Assembly (NCBI GenBank): GCA_027578815.1
Contig: JANBTH010000101.1
Location: 1 to 36,187, forward strand
Direction: 5' to 3'
Length of the DNA: 36,187 nucleotides
DNA from: Coemansia sp. RSA 1804
Lineage: Eukaryota; Kickxellomycota; Kickxellomycetes; Kickxellales; Kickxellaceae
The notes beneath the pieces are model-generated. The model made no database searches. It worked only from the letters and a program-made list of their open reading frames with translations, and was not told where the DNA came from. The position numbers and the translations under genes are program-made. Positions 9,238-17,823 of this stretch are shown here, piece after piece (the stretch's first letter is position 1; each line of letters starts with the position of its first letter).

Positions 9238-10086
9238 ATGAAGTTCTTCATCACAATCCTCGTTGCAGCCACCGCGGTGCTTGCACAGCAGCAGGAGGGC
9301 AACCAGGGTCCGAATCTCTCAAACGGACCAAGCGCCGTGGACAACGCCAACATCAACAGCGGATGGCAGGCGCAGGGCTCGTTCTTCGACGGCAGCAAGA
9401 GCGGAGAGAATCTAATCACCGGCCACGTTGACGGATCGTTCAACCACCAGGCGTCGAACAGCGCCATCCAGGACAGCAACTTTGTCAACCCGTCCGAGAG
9501 CACGCTGACGGGCAACACCGGCGACAGCGCCAACGGCCACGCCAACAACATCGGCGACTTCATTGCCGGCGGCGGCTTCATCAGACGCGACGCCGTGCTC
9601 AACAACTTTGGCGCACACCCTGCTGTCAATGTTGGCTTCGTCCACCCTGTTGCTGTTCCCCAGCCGGTCCCAGCCTTCCACCCGGTTCCTGTAGCTGTTC
9701 CTCGCCCAATCCCGGTCCCGGTCCCACACCCTGTGGAAGTTCCTCGCCCGATCCCTGTTCCTGTTCCCCGCCCGGTTCCAGTTCCGATCCCACACCCTGT
9801 CGCCGTGCCCCGCCCAATTCCTGTGCCCCAGCCAGTTCCGGTTCCACACCCAATCCCCGTCCCTGAGCCTGTCCCTCACCCAGTTCCAGTTCCAGTCGCC
9901 GCGCCGGTACCCGTACCTGTACCTGTGCCTCACCCTGTTGTCGCCGCGCCGCCTCCTCCTCCTCCACACGCTCCTGTGGATGCTCCGCCATACGACCCAG
10001 CTCCTCCGGCCGCCGGTCCCCCGCCTCCCGCTCCTCCGCCACCAGCTGCTGCTGCTGGCCCTCCAGCCCCCGGCCCTGTCGTTTAG
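9238..10086 (+). CDS. Small secreted protein, paralogue 4: Pro-Val repeat and polyproline tail
   Basis: 282 residues. Signal peptide 1-16 (MKFFITILVAATAVLA). The core, 17-115, is very close to paralogue 1, with GNQGPNLSNG, SGWQAQGSFFDGS, SFNHQASNSAI, DSNFVNPSES and GNTGDSANG. Arg116-Arg117 followed by DAVLNNFG is the Kex2-like site, at the same residue number as in paralogue 1. From about 130 to 240 the tail consists of PVPVP, RPIPVP and PHPV units; the last 45 residues are proline/alanine-rich with PPPP runs. Extended polyproline-II tails of this type occur in wall proteins and adhesins. The core is conserved while the tail is unrelated to the Ala-Pro-Tyr tail of paralogue 1, which suggests tail replacement or rapid repeat turnover. 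Function unknown. Confidence 0.88.
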   Translation: MKFFITILVAATAVLAQQQEGNQGPNLSNGPSAVDNANINSGWQAQGSFFDGSKSGENLITGHVDGSFNHQASNSAIQDSNFVNPSESTLTGNTGDSANGHANNIGDFIAGGGFIRRDAVLNNFGAHPAVNVGFVHPVAVPQPVPAFHPVPVAVPRPIPVPVPHPVEVPRPIPVPVPRPVPVPIPHPVAVPRPIPVPQPVPVPHPIPVPEPVPHPVPVPVAAPVPVPVPVPHPVVAAPPPPPPHAPVDAPPYDPAPPAAGPPPPAPPPPAAAAGPPAPGPVV

Positions 10087-10443
10087 GATTCTCTCCTCTT
10101 CTTGTGAGCATGTCCACCTAACTACACACCTTGGTAACACAAAACTTTCAAACAGGCATTATAATTTATAATAACATATTGCACCATTACAAATAAGAGA
10201 AGGTATATGATGAGAGAACACACAACACAACACAACTGTGTTGCATGAACAGTCTTTCTTTCAGACAAGTCTTTATATAACGTACTGTGAAGCCAATTGT
10301 ACACGCATACACTCTCAGCAGATAAAGCTCCATCCGGCTCCGTTCGCTGAGGGGTACCAAAACACCATGTAGTATGAATATAGATAAAGAGGAAAAGGAT
10401 AATAGGAAAAGAAATAGAAACTCAGACTCCCCCGAAACAGCCT
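10087..10443. other. Convergent spacer between paralogue 4 and RPT4
   Basis: The two genes end towards each other, so this 357-base stretch should contain both 3' ends. No ORF or RNA gene is supportable. Confidence 0.6.
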
Positions 10444-11742
10444 TTAGAGCTTCTCGTAATCAAGCTTGGACTCGAGCTTCTTCGCATCCGCAACCTTGCG
10501 CACGGCCTTCATGAAGTCGTCCTGCACGACGTAGTCGCGCTCCTCGCGGATGGCAAACATGCCGGCCTCGGTGCAGACGTTGCGCAGATCGGCGCCATTG
10601 AAGCCGTCGCTGAGCTTGACGATGGCCTCGTAGTCGATCTCGCCGTGCTTGGCGATGCCAGCGGCGTGGATCTTCAGGATCTCGGTCCGGCCCTGCTCGT
10701 TAGGCAGGGGGATCTCGATCTTCCGATCCAGACGACCGGGACGCAGCAGCGCGGGATCCAGGGTGTCGGGACGATTGGTGGCCATGATCATCTTGACCTT
10801 GCCAAGCGTGTCGAACCCGTCCATCTGGTTCAGCAGCTCCATCAGCGTGCGCTGGATCTCGCGGTCCGCCGACGTGCCCTCCGAGAACCGCCTGCCGCCA
10901 ATCGCGTCGATCTCATCCATGAAGATGATGCACGGCTCGTGGTCCTTCGCGTACCCAAACATCTCGCGCACGATACGCGAGCTCTCGCCAATGTACTTGT
11001 CGACGATCGCGCTGCTGACCACCTTCAGGAAATTGGTCTCCAGCGAGTTGGCAACGGCCTTGGCAAGCAGCGTCTTGCCGGTCCCGGGGGGCCCGTACAG
11101 CAGCACGCCCTTGGGCGGCTTGACGCCGACACGGAGGAACAGCTCGGGATTCATCAGCGGGAGCTCAATGACCTCGCGGAGCTCGCGGATCTGCTCCGCC
11201 AGCCCGCCGACGCCAGCAAACGACACGTCGTCGGGCTTCTCTGCGCTCATGTTGTACACGAGCGGATCCACCTCCCGTGGCAGCCGCCGCATAATCGTCA
11301 GCGTCGTCATGTCAAGCGCAACTCGCGTCCCCTGCTTCAGGTGCTCCTTGTTCACCTTGTTGCGGCACCTTACCACGTACCGCGGCCCCATCGACGACTT
11401 TACTATGAACCGGTCCTCGTCCAGCTGCTTGAACACCTCGCCGATGTTCTGTCCCGCGCTCTGCAGCGCCTTCAGGTCGTCTTCCGACTTTTCGTAGTCC
11501 GCCTCGAATCTCTTTACATTGCCGCGAGCTACTCAGTTTACAATTACAAAAAATAAGGAATTAGTTATGAAATCCATCTGGGTGGCTCAGATTAGCAGGG
11601 TTGCTAGCCAATGTTTTTGTATGCGTTGCTGCTCTATGCTCTCCCTTCTTGGCTCACCTTCTTTGACCTTGTCCTCCCACTCGCTGTGGTCAATGATTGT
11701 GCGACGGTAGTTGGTCAACGCCCTAACGCGCTCGGGATCCAT
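10444..11742 (-). CDS. RPT4: 26S proteasome regulatory subunit Rpt4 (AAA ATPase), two exons
   Basis: Exon 1 is 11658-11742 (ATG at 11742; MDPERVRALTNYRRTIIDHS...), exon 2 is 10444-11528; spliced length is 389 residues, the same as human PSMC6. Rpt4 is one of six ATPases of the 19S base that unfold substrates and open the 20S core. Exon 1 plus the start of exon 2 give the N-terminal coiled coil, joining at ...KVKEARGNVKRFEADYEKSE, which lines up without gap to the Rpt4 family. An OB-like domain follows (GPRYVV, GTRVALDMTTLTIMR). Walker A GPPGTGKT is at about 174-181, Walker B IIFMDEIDAIGG has its Asp-Glu at about 233-234, and the Arg-finger region is LLRPGRLDRK. The Rpt4-diagnostic C-terminal block is GEIDYEAIVKLSDGFNGADL, ending SKLDYEKL. 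It is divergent from the WW/FF gene at 12137. Confidence 0.97.
11529..11657 (-). other. Spliceosomal intron of RPT4
   Basis: 129 bases, phase 1. Donor GTGAGC follows ...AAAGAAG, acceptor is TAG before CTCGCGGC. An AACTAAT branch-point-like sequence (minus strand, 11560-11566) lies about 32 bases before the acceptor. The splice was chosen because it restores the Rpt4 coiled coil with exact family spacing; an acceptor three bases earlier (GAG) would change Ala to Val and add one residue. It is the only intron I could support in the window. Confidence 0.88.
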
Positions 11743-12136
11743 TCTGAGCGAGATGTATAGAAAACCAGTTAATGTTGAAAATTCTACAGAACTAGCAGCT
11801 TAAGCCAAGAAAAAATAGGGAGAAGGAATTGTTGTGTATGCCTTCTTTTTATATTAATATTAGAAATGGGCAAGTAGGAAAGCGAAAGCGAGAGAAACGT
11901 AATGGCTTTAGCTTCAACTTTTTGGGCTTGGCAATTAATATCAATAACACACGTCACTGATCCCACGATCACGCAGATCAACCTGTGCCTGGATCTCCTG
12001 TTTTTATACGCGTATTGAATCAACAGGAATAATATAATAAATGGGGAATCATCATAAACGCTCATTGCCCCCACTGACTCCTCTTCTTCCATATATTTTG
12101 CAATAACGACAAATTAAAAGCATACCGCCTGTACAA
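11743..12136. promoter_or_regulatory. Divergent promoter region between RPT4 and the WW/FF gene
   Basis: The 394 bases separate two start codons pointing apart, so both promoters must lie here. The region is AT-rich; no canonical proteasome control element was recognised by eye. Confidence 0.5.
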
Positions 12137-13204
12137 ATGCATCCAGCGATAGAAGCCCTTGACATTCCCGAAGAGTTCCGCAACACCGAGCGCGAGTGGG
12201 CGGTATTCGAAGCACCTGCGCTTCAAAGCCAACAGCAACAGGAGGGTCGGCAGCACATGCCGGGGGAGCTGTACTTTTACGAGCGCACGATAGGGATCAG
12301 CACATGGTACCAGCCCATGGATCTAGTGGTACCCACTACAACCACCGGTGGTGGAGGAGGCAATAACGGGGCCCAGGCAACACCCGTTACTCTTCTGCTT
12401 GCCGCCGGACGCGAGTGGCAGCAACAGGAGAGGCAGAGGAGAATGGAGAGATGTAGACTGAAGGCCCGACAGGACCGGCCCAGCAGCCAACGAGCCCTCG
12501 TGGGCGCGCCCAACTGGGTGGCGGTGGACACTGTGCAGGGGAGAACGTATTACCATAACAAGGGCACCGGCCAGTCGGTGTGGGAGAAACCGCGGGTGGA
12601 TCGAGGCAGCAGCAGCAATGGGGAGCACGAGGCAAAAGCAGAGGAATCAGGGCCAGAAGAAGCACCGCCGGGTACTGAGTTCAATGCGGAGGATGCCGAG
12701 TGGATGCTTGCGCAAATGAACGGCGATAACGAGGAGGACGAGGGGGGCACAGAGACTAACATCAACGATGGTGGTCCTGCGGTGGACTCGTTGCCGCCTG
12801 CTTCCAAGGCTGAGCGCGAGCTCCAGTTCAAGCAGATGCTGGTGGACGCGGCGGTTGATCCGTTCGCATCGTGGGACACGCAGGCCCGCCGGTTCCAGCA
12901 CGACAAGCGCGTCGCGTGGATCCCGACTGAGGCCGAGCGTCGCGACTTGTTCGACGAGGTTGCCGCTCAGACGCTGGAGAAGCGCAGGGAGGCCGACGCG
13001 CAGACCACACAGAAACAAAAGCAAAAGCAGACCGCACTGTCTCCTTTCGATGAGCTGCTGCTCGAGAAGGTGCGTGGACGGATGGCGTTTGCGCGGTTCT
13101 GCCAGAAGAGCCTGGAAGACCCGCGGTACCTGTCAGTCAAGACATCGCGCGAACGCGAGCGACGGTTCAAGGAGTTTGTAGACACGACGTTTGGAAACGA
13201 CTGA
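12137..13204 (+). CDS. WW- and FF-domain protein (TCERG1/Prp40/Urn1-like)
   Basis: 355 residues. A clear WW domain spans about 124-153 (PNWVAVDTVQGRTYYHNKGTGQSVWEKP, written as: W127, YYH 138-140, W149, P152). An earlier WW-like unit at about 18-62 has Trp21, YFY at 46-48, and Trp57 with Pro60, with a Gln-rich insertion in its first loop. Two FF domains follow: about 228-276 (FKQMLVDAAVDPFASW) and about 302-348 (FDELLLEKVRGRMAFARF). WW-FF proteins couple transcription elongation to splicing by binding proline-rich splicing factors and the phosphorylated RNA polymerase II tail. The acidic linker 180-205 and Lys/Gln-rich linker 290-300 are disordered. Smaller than animal TCERG1, closer to yeast Urn1 in size but with more domains. 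The stop lies 81 bases from the stop of the convergent EF-Tu gene, with an AATAAA at 13244-13249. Confidence 0.82.
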   Translation: MHPAIEALDIPEEFRNTEREWAVFEAPALQSQQQQEGRQHMPGELYFYERTIGISTWYQPMDLVVPTTTTGGGGGNNGAQATPVTLLLAAGREWQQQERQRRMERCRLKARQDRPSSQRALVGAPNWVAVDTVQGRTYYHNKGTGQSVWEKPRVDRGSSSNGEHEAKAEESGPEEAPPGTEFNAEDAEWMLAQMNGDNEEDEGGTETNINDGGPAVDSLPPASKAERELQFKQMLVDAAVDPFASWDTQARRFQHDKRVAWIPTEAERRDLFDEVAAQTLEKRREADAQTTQKQKQKQTALSPFDELLLEKVRGRMAFARFCQKSLEDPRYLSVKTSRERERRFKEFVDTTFGND

Positions 13205-13285
13205 CATTGTCTGTTGTTAGATTGTTTGTTTGTTGATCTGGCAAATAAAGCGAATGAAGAGAAAAAAGATTAAGCAAGCGAAAGC

Positions 13286-15748
13286 CTAAGACACAATCTC
13301 GGTGACGACGCCGGTGCCAACGGTGCGACCGCCCTCGCGAATAGTGAAGCGCATGCCGTTCTCGATGGCAACGGCCGAGTGCAGCTCGCACTGCATGGTA
13401 ACGTTATCGCCAGGCATGACCATCATGTTCTCGGGATCCTCGCCCTGCGGTCCGCGCAGATGCGTCAGCGTAGCTGTGACGTCGCAGGTGCGCACAAACA
13501 ACTGCGGACGGTAGTTGTCCGAGAAGGGCGTGTGGCGGCCGCCTTCCTCCTTGTTGAGGATATACAGCGACGCAACGAACTTGTTGTGCGCCTTGATGGT
13601 GCCAGGTGCAGCAAGCACTTGGCCACGCGTCATATCCTCGCGCTTGACTCCACGAAGCAGCGCTCCCATGTTGTCGCCGGCCTGGCCGCGGTCCAGCTGC
13701 TTGTGGAACATCTCGATTCCAGTCAGCGTGGTCTTTGTGGGAGCTCCGGTGCTGAATCCAACAATCTCCAGATCCTGGCCCTTTGCGATCTGTCCGCGCT
13801 CCACACGACCCGTCACAACGGTGCCGCGTCCGGCAATGGAGAAGATGTCCTCCACCGGCATCAGGAACGGCTTCTCCAGGTCGCGGATGGGCGTCGGGAT
13901 CCACTCGTCAACGGCCGCCACCAGCTTCTGAATCGCCTCCACGCCAAGCTCCGGGTTGCGGCCCTCCAGCGCACACAGCGCAGATCCCACAATCACCGGC
14001 GAGGCGTCGCCCTCGAAGCCGTAGTGCGTCAGCAGCTCACGCATCTCCATCTCCACCAGCTCAAGCAGATCCGTATCGTCCACGGCGTCCGCCTTGTTGA
14101 TGAACACCACAAGCTTCTTGATGCCGACCTGCTTCGCCAGCAGCAGATGCTCGCGCGTCTGCGGCATCTGTCCGTCCGTCGCCGACACAACAATAATGGC
14201 GCCGTCCATCTGCGCTGCTCCCGTGATCATGTTCTTGATGTAATCGGCGTGACCGGGACAGTTGTGCGCAACAACAAAGTCGGCAAGCAGCATCCGTCCG
14301 TCGCCGTCAACCTCGAATCCGCAGAACTCGCTGCTCTCCAGCGCCTCCACCGCAAACGCAACCGATGCAGACCACTTGCCGCCCTCCGGCGCCTTGCTAG
14401 TGCCGCTGACCGTCGGCAGTCCGTTTGCCTGCGTGCCGCCCAGCCGCACAATGAGCTTCTCAGAGCCAGACGCCTTCTCTTCCTCGCACACAATGCCCAG
14501 ACTGCGCGCAATCCACACCAGATCGTCAACAACCGCCTGCTGGCCCGCCTCTCCGCGCAACTCGACCTCGAATGAGCCGCTCGCATCCACTGCTCCCGCA
14601 ACCAGGGCACGGCGCACGGCAACCGACTGACGCCGAAGCGCTGCAATGCCCTTGGATCCCGCAACGCCCAGCTCCTCCAGCTTGGCTCCAAGCGCCGATG
14701 CTGCCTCCACGCCCATCTTGCCTGCAATGGCACTGAGCTTGGCTGCTGCTGCCGCCTCGCCTTCACCGCCAGCGACCCACGCACCAACAGCCCACGCAAC
14801 CTCCTCTGCCGTTGCCTCGTCCACAGCAAAGTTGGTAGCACTGGCGCCAAACTCCAGCACGTCGGCGCGGTACATCAGCGTATTCTGGCGCACGCTCACG
14901 GGAAGCTCAAGGAACTGCTCAACGGTGGCCTCGAACGCAATAGGAGTCTTGTCAGCTGCCGCGTAGTATGCCTTGGCCTCCTCAGCGGTGGCAAGCTCCT
15001 TGCTCTGGCAGACAGGCAGTCCGTTATCGCCAAGCGCAAAGCTCACAACCGAGAACATGTCGCACTTTTCGTCCTCCCTGGGCGCAAGCACAGGCGAATC
15101 GATACGCAGACACAGGATATGACCGCCAGTGCTTGTGAACCCTTCTCCTCCCTTCGAGCCATACGCGACGCGGTACATCAGCTTGGTCCCATTCCACACC
15201 GACTGCACCACACGGTCGGATCCGTCGGGTCCCAGAAGCACATCGCCCTTGCGGATATCCGCCGCACGCACAGTGGCCCCTGAGGGTGTGGCAAACCTCA
15301 CGTGTGGGCCGAAACAATCAACATGCGCATAATGGCGGTTTTTGGTCTCGTACTCCACGTGTGCTGTGGAAATAGTGATACCACGGGCCTTCTCCTCCGG
15401 CGCCTTGTCGATATCCGAGTAATCGCGGAACTTTGCTCCTCCGCCCTCGCTTAGCACCTTTGTTATCGCCGCCGTCAGCGTCGTCTTGCCGTGATCCACA
15501 TGTCCGATCGTTCCCACATTGATGTGTGGCTTCGACCGATCGAATACTGCCGCGTCTGCGTATCCGCGTCTCTTTTCCAGGCTGAATCTCGCCACGTTGA
15601 TCCGGCCACGATGGTTGTGCGCAATGGCAGGGCGCGAAAGTGAAGTCATCAGACGGCTGCTGGTCACCATCATTCCCTTGCGCGTTGCAATTAGCGCTAC
15701 GCTGCTGTTACGCGCCACTGCGGCACGAGCAACCGTGGTGCGAAGCAT
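13286..15748 (-). CDS. TUF1: Mitochondrial elongation factor EF-Tu precursor, interrupted by an intein
   Basis: One open frame of 820 codons. Residues 1 to about 62 are a mitochondrial presequence (Arg/Ala/Ser/Thr-rich, no acidic residue until Glu58). The GTPase follows: G1 GHVDHGKT 82-89, G2 RGIT 122-125, G3 Asp144 then, after the insertion, CPGH 497-500, G4 NKAD 551-554, G5 SAL 589-591, then domains II and III to the usual C-terminus (RTVGTGVV near the end). Without the 352-residue intein the precursor is 468 residues, near the length of yeast Tuf1 (437). EF-Tu carries aminoacyl-tRNA to the mitochondrial ribosome. Asp144, Cys497 and His500 correspond to E. coli Asp80, Cys81 and His84 of switch II, so the unspliced protein should not hydrolyse GTP normally. 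There is no GT-AG pair at the insertion edges, which argues against a retained spliceosomal intron. Confidence 0.96.
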   Translation of the reverse strand: MLRTTVARAAVARNSSVALIATRKGMMVTSSRLMTSLSRPAIAHNHRGRINVARFSLEKRRGYADAAVFDRSKPHINVGTIGHVDHGKTTLTAAITKVLSEGGGAKFRDYSDIDKAPEEKARGITISTAHVEYETKNRHYAHVDCFGPHVRFATPSGATVRAADIRKGDVLLGPDGSDRVVQSVWNGTKLMYRVAYGSKGGEGFTSTGGHILCLRIDSPVLAPREDEKCDMFSVVSFALGDNGLPVCQSKELATAEEAKAYYAAADKTPIAFEATVEQFLELPVSVRQNTLMYRADVLEFGASATNFAVDEATAEEVAWAVGAWVAGGEGEAAAAAKLSAIAGKMGVEAASALGAKLEELGVAGSKGIAALRRQSVAVRRALVAGAVDASGSFEVELRGEAGQQAVVDDLVWIARSLGIVCEEEKASGSEKLIVRLGGTQANGLPTVSGTSKAPEGGKWSASVAFAVEALESSEFCGFEVDGDGRMLLADFVVAHNCPGHADYIKNMITGAAQMDGAIIVVSATDGQMPQTREHLLLAKQVGIKKLVVFINKADAVDDTDLLELVEMEMRELLTHYGFEGDASPVIVGSALCALEGRNPELGVEAIQKLVAAVDEWIPTPIRDLEKPFLMPVEDIFSIAGRGTVVTGRVERGQIAKGQDLEIVGFSTGAPTKTTLTGIEMFHKQLDRGQAGDNMGALLRGVKREDMTRGQVLAAPGTIKAHNKFVASLYILNKEEGGRHTPFSDNYRPQLFVRTCDVTATLTHLRGPQGEDPENMMVMPGDNVTMQCELHSAVAIENGMRFTIREGGRTVGTGVVTEIVS
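14261..15316 (-). mobile_element. Intein in mitochondrial EF-Tu (VMA-like, degenerate LAGLIDADG endonuclease)
   Basis: Precursor residues 145-496 (352 residues), in frame, between Asp144 and Cys497 of the G3 motif. Block A begins with Cys145 and contains VRAADIRKGDVLLGPDG, a typical N-terminal splicing block. Block B has TGGH at 207-210 (TxxH). Block F is FCGFEVDGDGRMLLAD (475-490) and block G is FVVAHN (491-496), with the penultimate His495, terminal Asn496 and +1 Cys497. Between them lies an endonuclease region: a LAGLIDADG-like motif at about 320-328 (AVGAWVAGG) and a second at 383-391 (VAGAVDASG), followed by DDLVWIARSLGI (409-420), typical of block H. The 8th position of both motifs, normally acidic, is Gly327 and Ser390. 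Splicing residues are intact, so the element probably splices but does not cut DNA. The central part is Ala-rich and GC-rich like the host gene, suggesting long residence. Confidence 0.94.
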
Positions 15749-16687
15749 TTTTGAGGCTTTTTAATCTAGACAAGTGCTTGGGTTTATATAAAACAAAGAC
15801 AGGAGAATCTTTATTGAATTGCAAGCAAATTATTGTTTTTTCCTTTCCTTGCGAACTCGAGAGCAAAACACACAAAAAAGACTAGATAAGGAAAAGTGGA
15901 AAAGAAAAAGCGGACCATCTCTCTTTTGATCCTTTGTTATTTACATATCTGCTAGACATTCTCTGCGCCTCAGTATTATTGTAAGCGCCTAATCTCTAGA
16001 TTCTTGACGCTGAATCTGACTGAAAAAAATTTGGGATCAGAATTGGAATCGGACAGATAATCCAGGTGACTCGGCTCGGCTCCGTCTCTCGGGCCGATTT
16101 TTTATTTTTCAAACTTAATGCCCTGTAATGCATCAAAAGCTTCATCAATGCGACAAGCTCCATGCATTGGAACCAGTGACTGTGTTGCTGAGCGTATCTT
16201 TGGCATGACAAACAGAAGCACACATATTATTTCTCTGCTTTATCGCGCATTCATCACTGAAATTGAGCTTTAGGCAACATGTTTGCTGTTTACGAGCTAC
16301 TGGCCAAAACACTCAAATAATCTCTACAGCCAAAAGGAGCTGTGAAAAAGAAATCTTTGGCTGGTGGAACCAGAACTTGTGAGTCAAAGCTTATTATCCG
16401 CCCCCAACCAAAAAAACCCATTTGAAAAAATGCTCGTAAGCAAACATGAAAAAAAACTCTTTGGTCACAAAGATCATAATAGCTTTTCCCTGATTGTTAT
16501 CACAGTTGATCATACAGAAATAAAATAAAAGTTCCGTGGTTGTGGATCATTCCACTTTTATCTTCCTCTTCTATCCATTTCTCCCCCTCTTCTTTCCTAC
16601 CTTGCGCTTGGTGTCTAAAAACCTTTTTTTCATTTCTCTCTTTCTTGTTCTAATTTGCTTGATACTCTGCAACAATAATATAAGGAA
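15749..16687. promoter_or_regulatory. Divergent intergenic region between TUF1 and GGC1
   Basis: 939 bases between two start codons pointing apart, so both promoters should lie here. The 140 bases before the GGC1 ATG are T/C-rich, like other leaders in the window. The segment about 16000-16300 is slightly less AT-rich, but its minus-strand ORF (75 codons) has no recognisable content. Confidence 0.5.
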
Positions 16688-17659
16688 ATGTCGCCTGTCG
16701 GTAGCAGCGGAAAGAAGCACAGCGAGTCGGGAACCGCCCGGGTCTTGGGTTCGGGAGCCAGCGGGATCCTCGAGCTCTTCACCTTCCACCCGGTGGACAC
16801 TGTGGCCAAGCGTCTTATGAGCAACACCGAGCGGATCTTTGGTGGGTCACAAACCATGTCGCAGTCGCTGGGGAAGCTCAACCAGGTGGTTTTCCGTGAG
16901 GCCTCAGCCAAACCAACGCTATCCAAGTATTTCTCGCTCTTCCCGGGTCTCGGCTACGCTGCCGGATACAAGGTCGCTCAAAGGATATACAAGTTTGGCG
17001 GCCAGCCCGTTGTTCGCGACTACTTGGAACGTCACCACGGCCAGTCGTTCACCCGCGCCTTTGGCGACCGCAACGGCAAGGCCATTATGCATGCGTCTGC
17101 TGGCTCATTGATCGGTATCGGCGAGGTTATGCTTCTGCCTCTTGATGTGCTCAAGATCAAGCGCCAAACTAACCCTGAAGCCTTCAAGGGGCGCGGATTG
17201 TTTAGGATCGTTGCTGACGAGGGAATGGCTCTTTATCGTGGTGCCGGATGGACCGTTGTGCGCAATGCCCCTGGCTCCTTTGCGCTCTTTGGTGGCTCTG
17301 CCTTTGTCAAGGAGTACATGTTTGGTCTCAAAGATTACAACACCGCATCGTTTATGCAGAACTTCTTTGCCTCGATCGGTGGTGCCGTGGCCTCGCTCAC
17401 TGTGTCTGCCCCCATGGATGTCATCAAGACGCGTATCCAGGCTCGTTCCTTCGATAACCCCGAAAGCGGCATGTCTATTATCCGTAAGATGGTCCAGCAG
17501 GAAGGGTTCTCTTCCTTCTTCAAGGGTTTGACGCCCAAGCTCCTGGTTGTTGGTCCTAAGCTTGTCTTTGGATTCACGCTGGCCCAATGGTTCATCCCCA
17601 CCTTTGATGCCATGCTTAAGGGCTCTTCGGCATCCTCCGATGTTACTGCTAGACAATAA
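16688..17659 (+). CDS. GGC1: Mitochondrial GTP/GDP carrier (SLC25 family)
   Basis: 323 residues, uninterrupted. It exchanges GTP and GDP across the inner mitochondrial membrane, supplying matrix GTP for translation and nucleic-acid synthesis. Three carrier repeats are visible: FHPVDTVAKRLMSN at about 33-46, LPLDVLKIKRQTNPE at 150-164 and APMDVIKTRIQ at 241-251, each with the PxD signature. Family-specific blocks match yeast Ggc1/Yhm1 closely: ARVLGSG near the N-terminus, LFPGLGYAAGYKVAQR, GSLIGIGEVMLLPLDVLKIK, NAPGSFALFGG, and FFKGLTPKLLVVGPKLVFGF near the C-terminus. Length is typical of the family. It is divergent from TUF1, whose product is a matrix GTPase. Confidence 0.94.
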   Translation: MSPVGSSGKKHSESGTARVLGSGASGILELFTFHPVDTVAKRLMSNTERIFGGSQTMSQSLGKLNQVVFREASAKPTLSKYFSLFPGLGYAAGYKVAQRIYKFGGQPVVRDYLERHHGQSFTRAFGDRNGKAIMHASAGSLIGIGEVMLLPLDVLKIKRQTNPEAFKGRGLFRIVADEGMALYRGAGWTVVRNAPGSFALFGGSAFVKEYMFGLKDYNTASFMQNFFASIGGAVASLTVSAPMDVIKTRIQARSFDNPESGMSIIRKMVQQEGFSSFFKGLTPKLLVVGPKLVFGFTLAQWFIPTFDAMLKGSSASSDVTARQ

Positions 17660-17823
17660 GAAAAGCTTTTTTATTACGATTCCTTGTTCCCTTTTTCTAC
17701 TGCACAATTATCAAGCTGAATACTTTTATTATAAGCGTTGTGAAAATATTTAGATGTCGAGATGTTTTGGATTTGCTTTTATTATCCAGAAAATGTGTTT
17801 AACAGAAAGAAAAGGCAAACCGA

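Noticed and set aside
10645..11556. About 300-codon plus-strand ORFs antisense to RPT4
   Set aside because: The minus strand is a full match to the Rpt4 family, so these are shadows.
13379..14575. 398-codon plus-strand ORF antisense to TUF1
   Set aside because: It lies wholly inside the EF-Tu/intein coding region in antisense; GC-rich codons on the real strand leave few stops opposite. No motif is visible.
14261..15316. Possibility that the TUF1 insertion is a retained spliceosomal intron
   Set aside because: No GT-AG pair fits the exact edges, the 1056 bases are fully open in frame, and intein splicing motifs sit at both ends.
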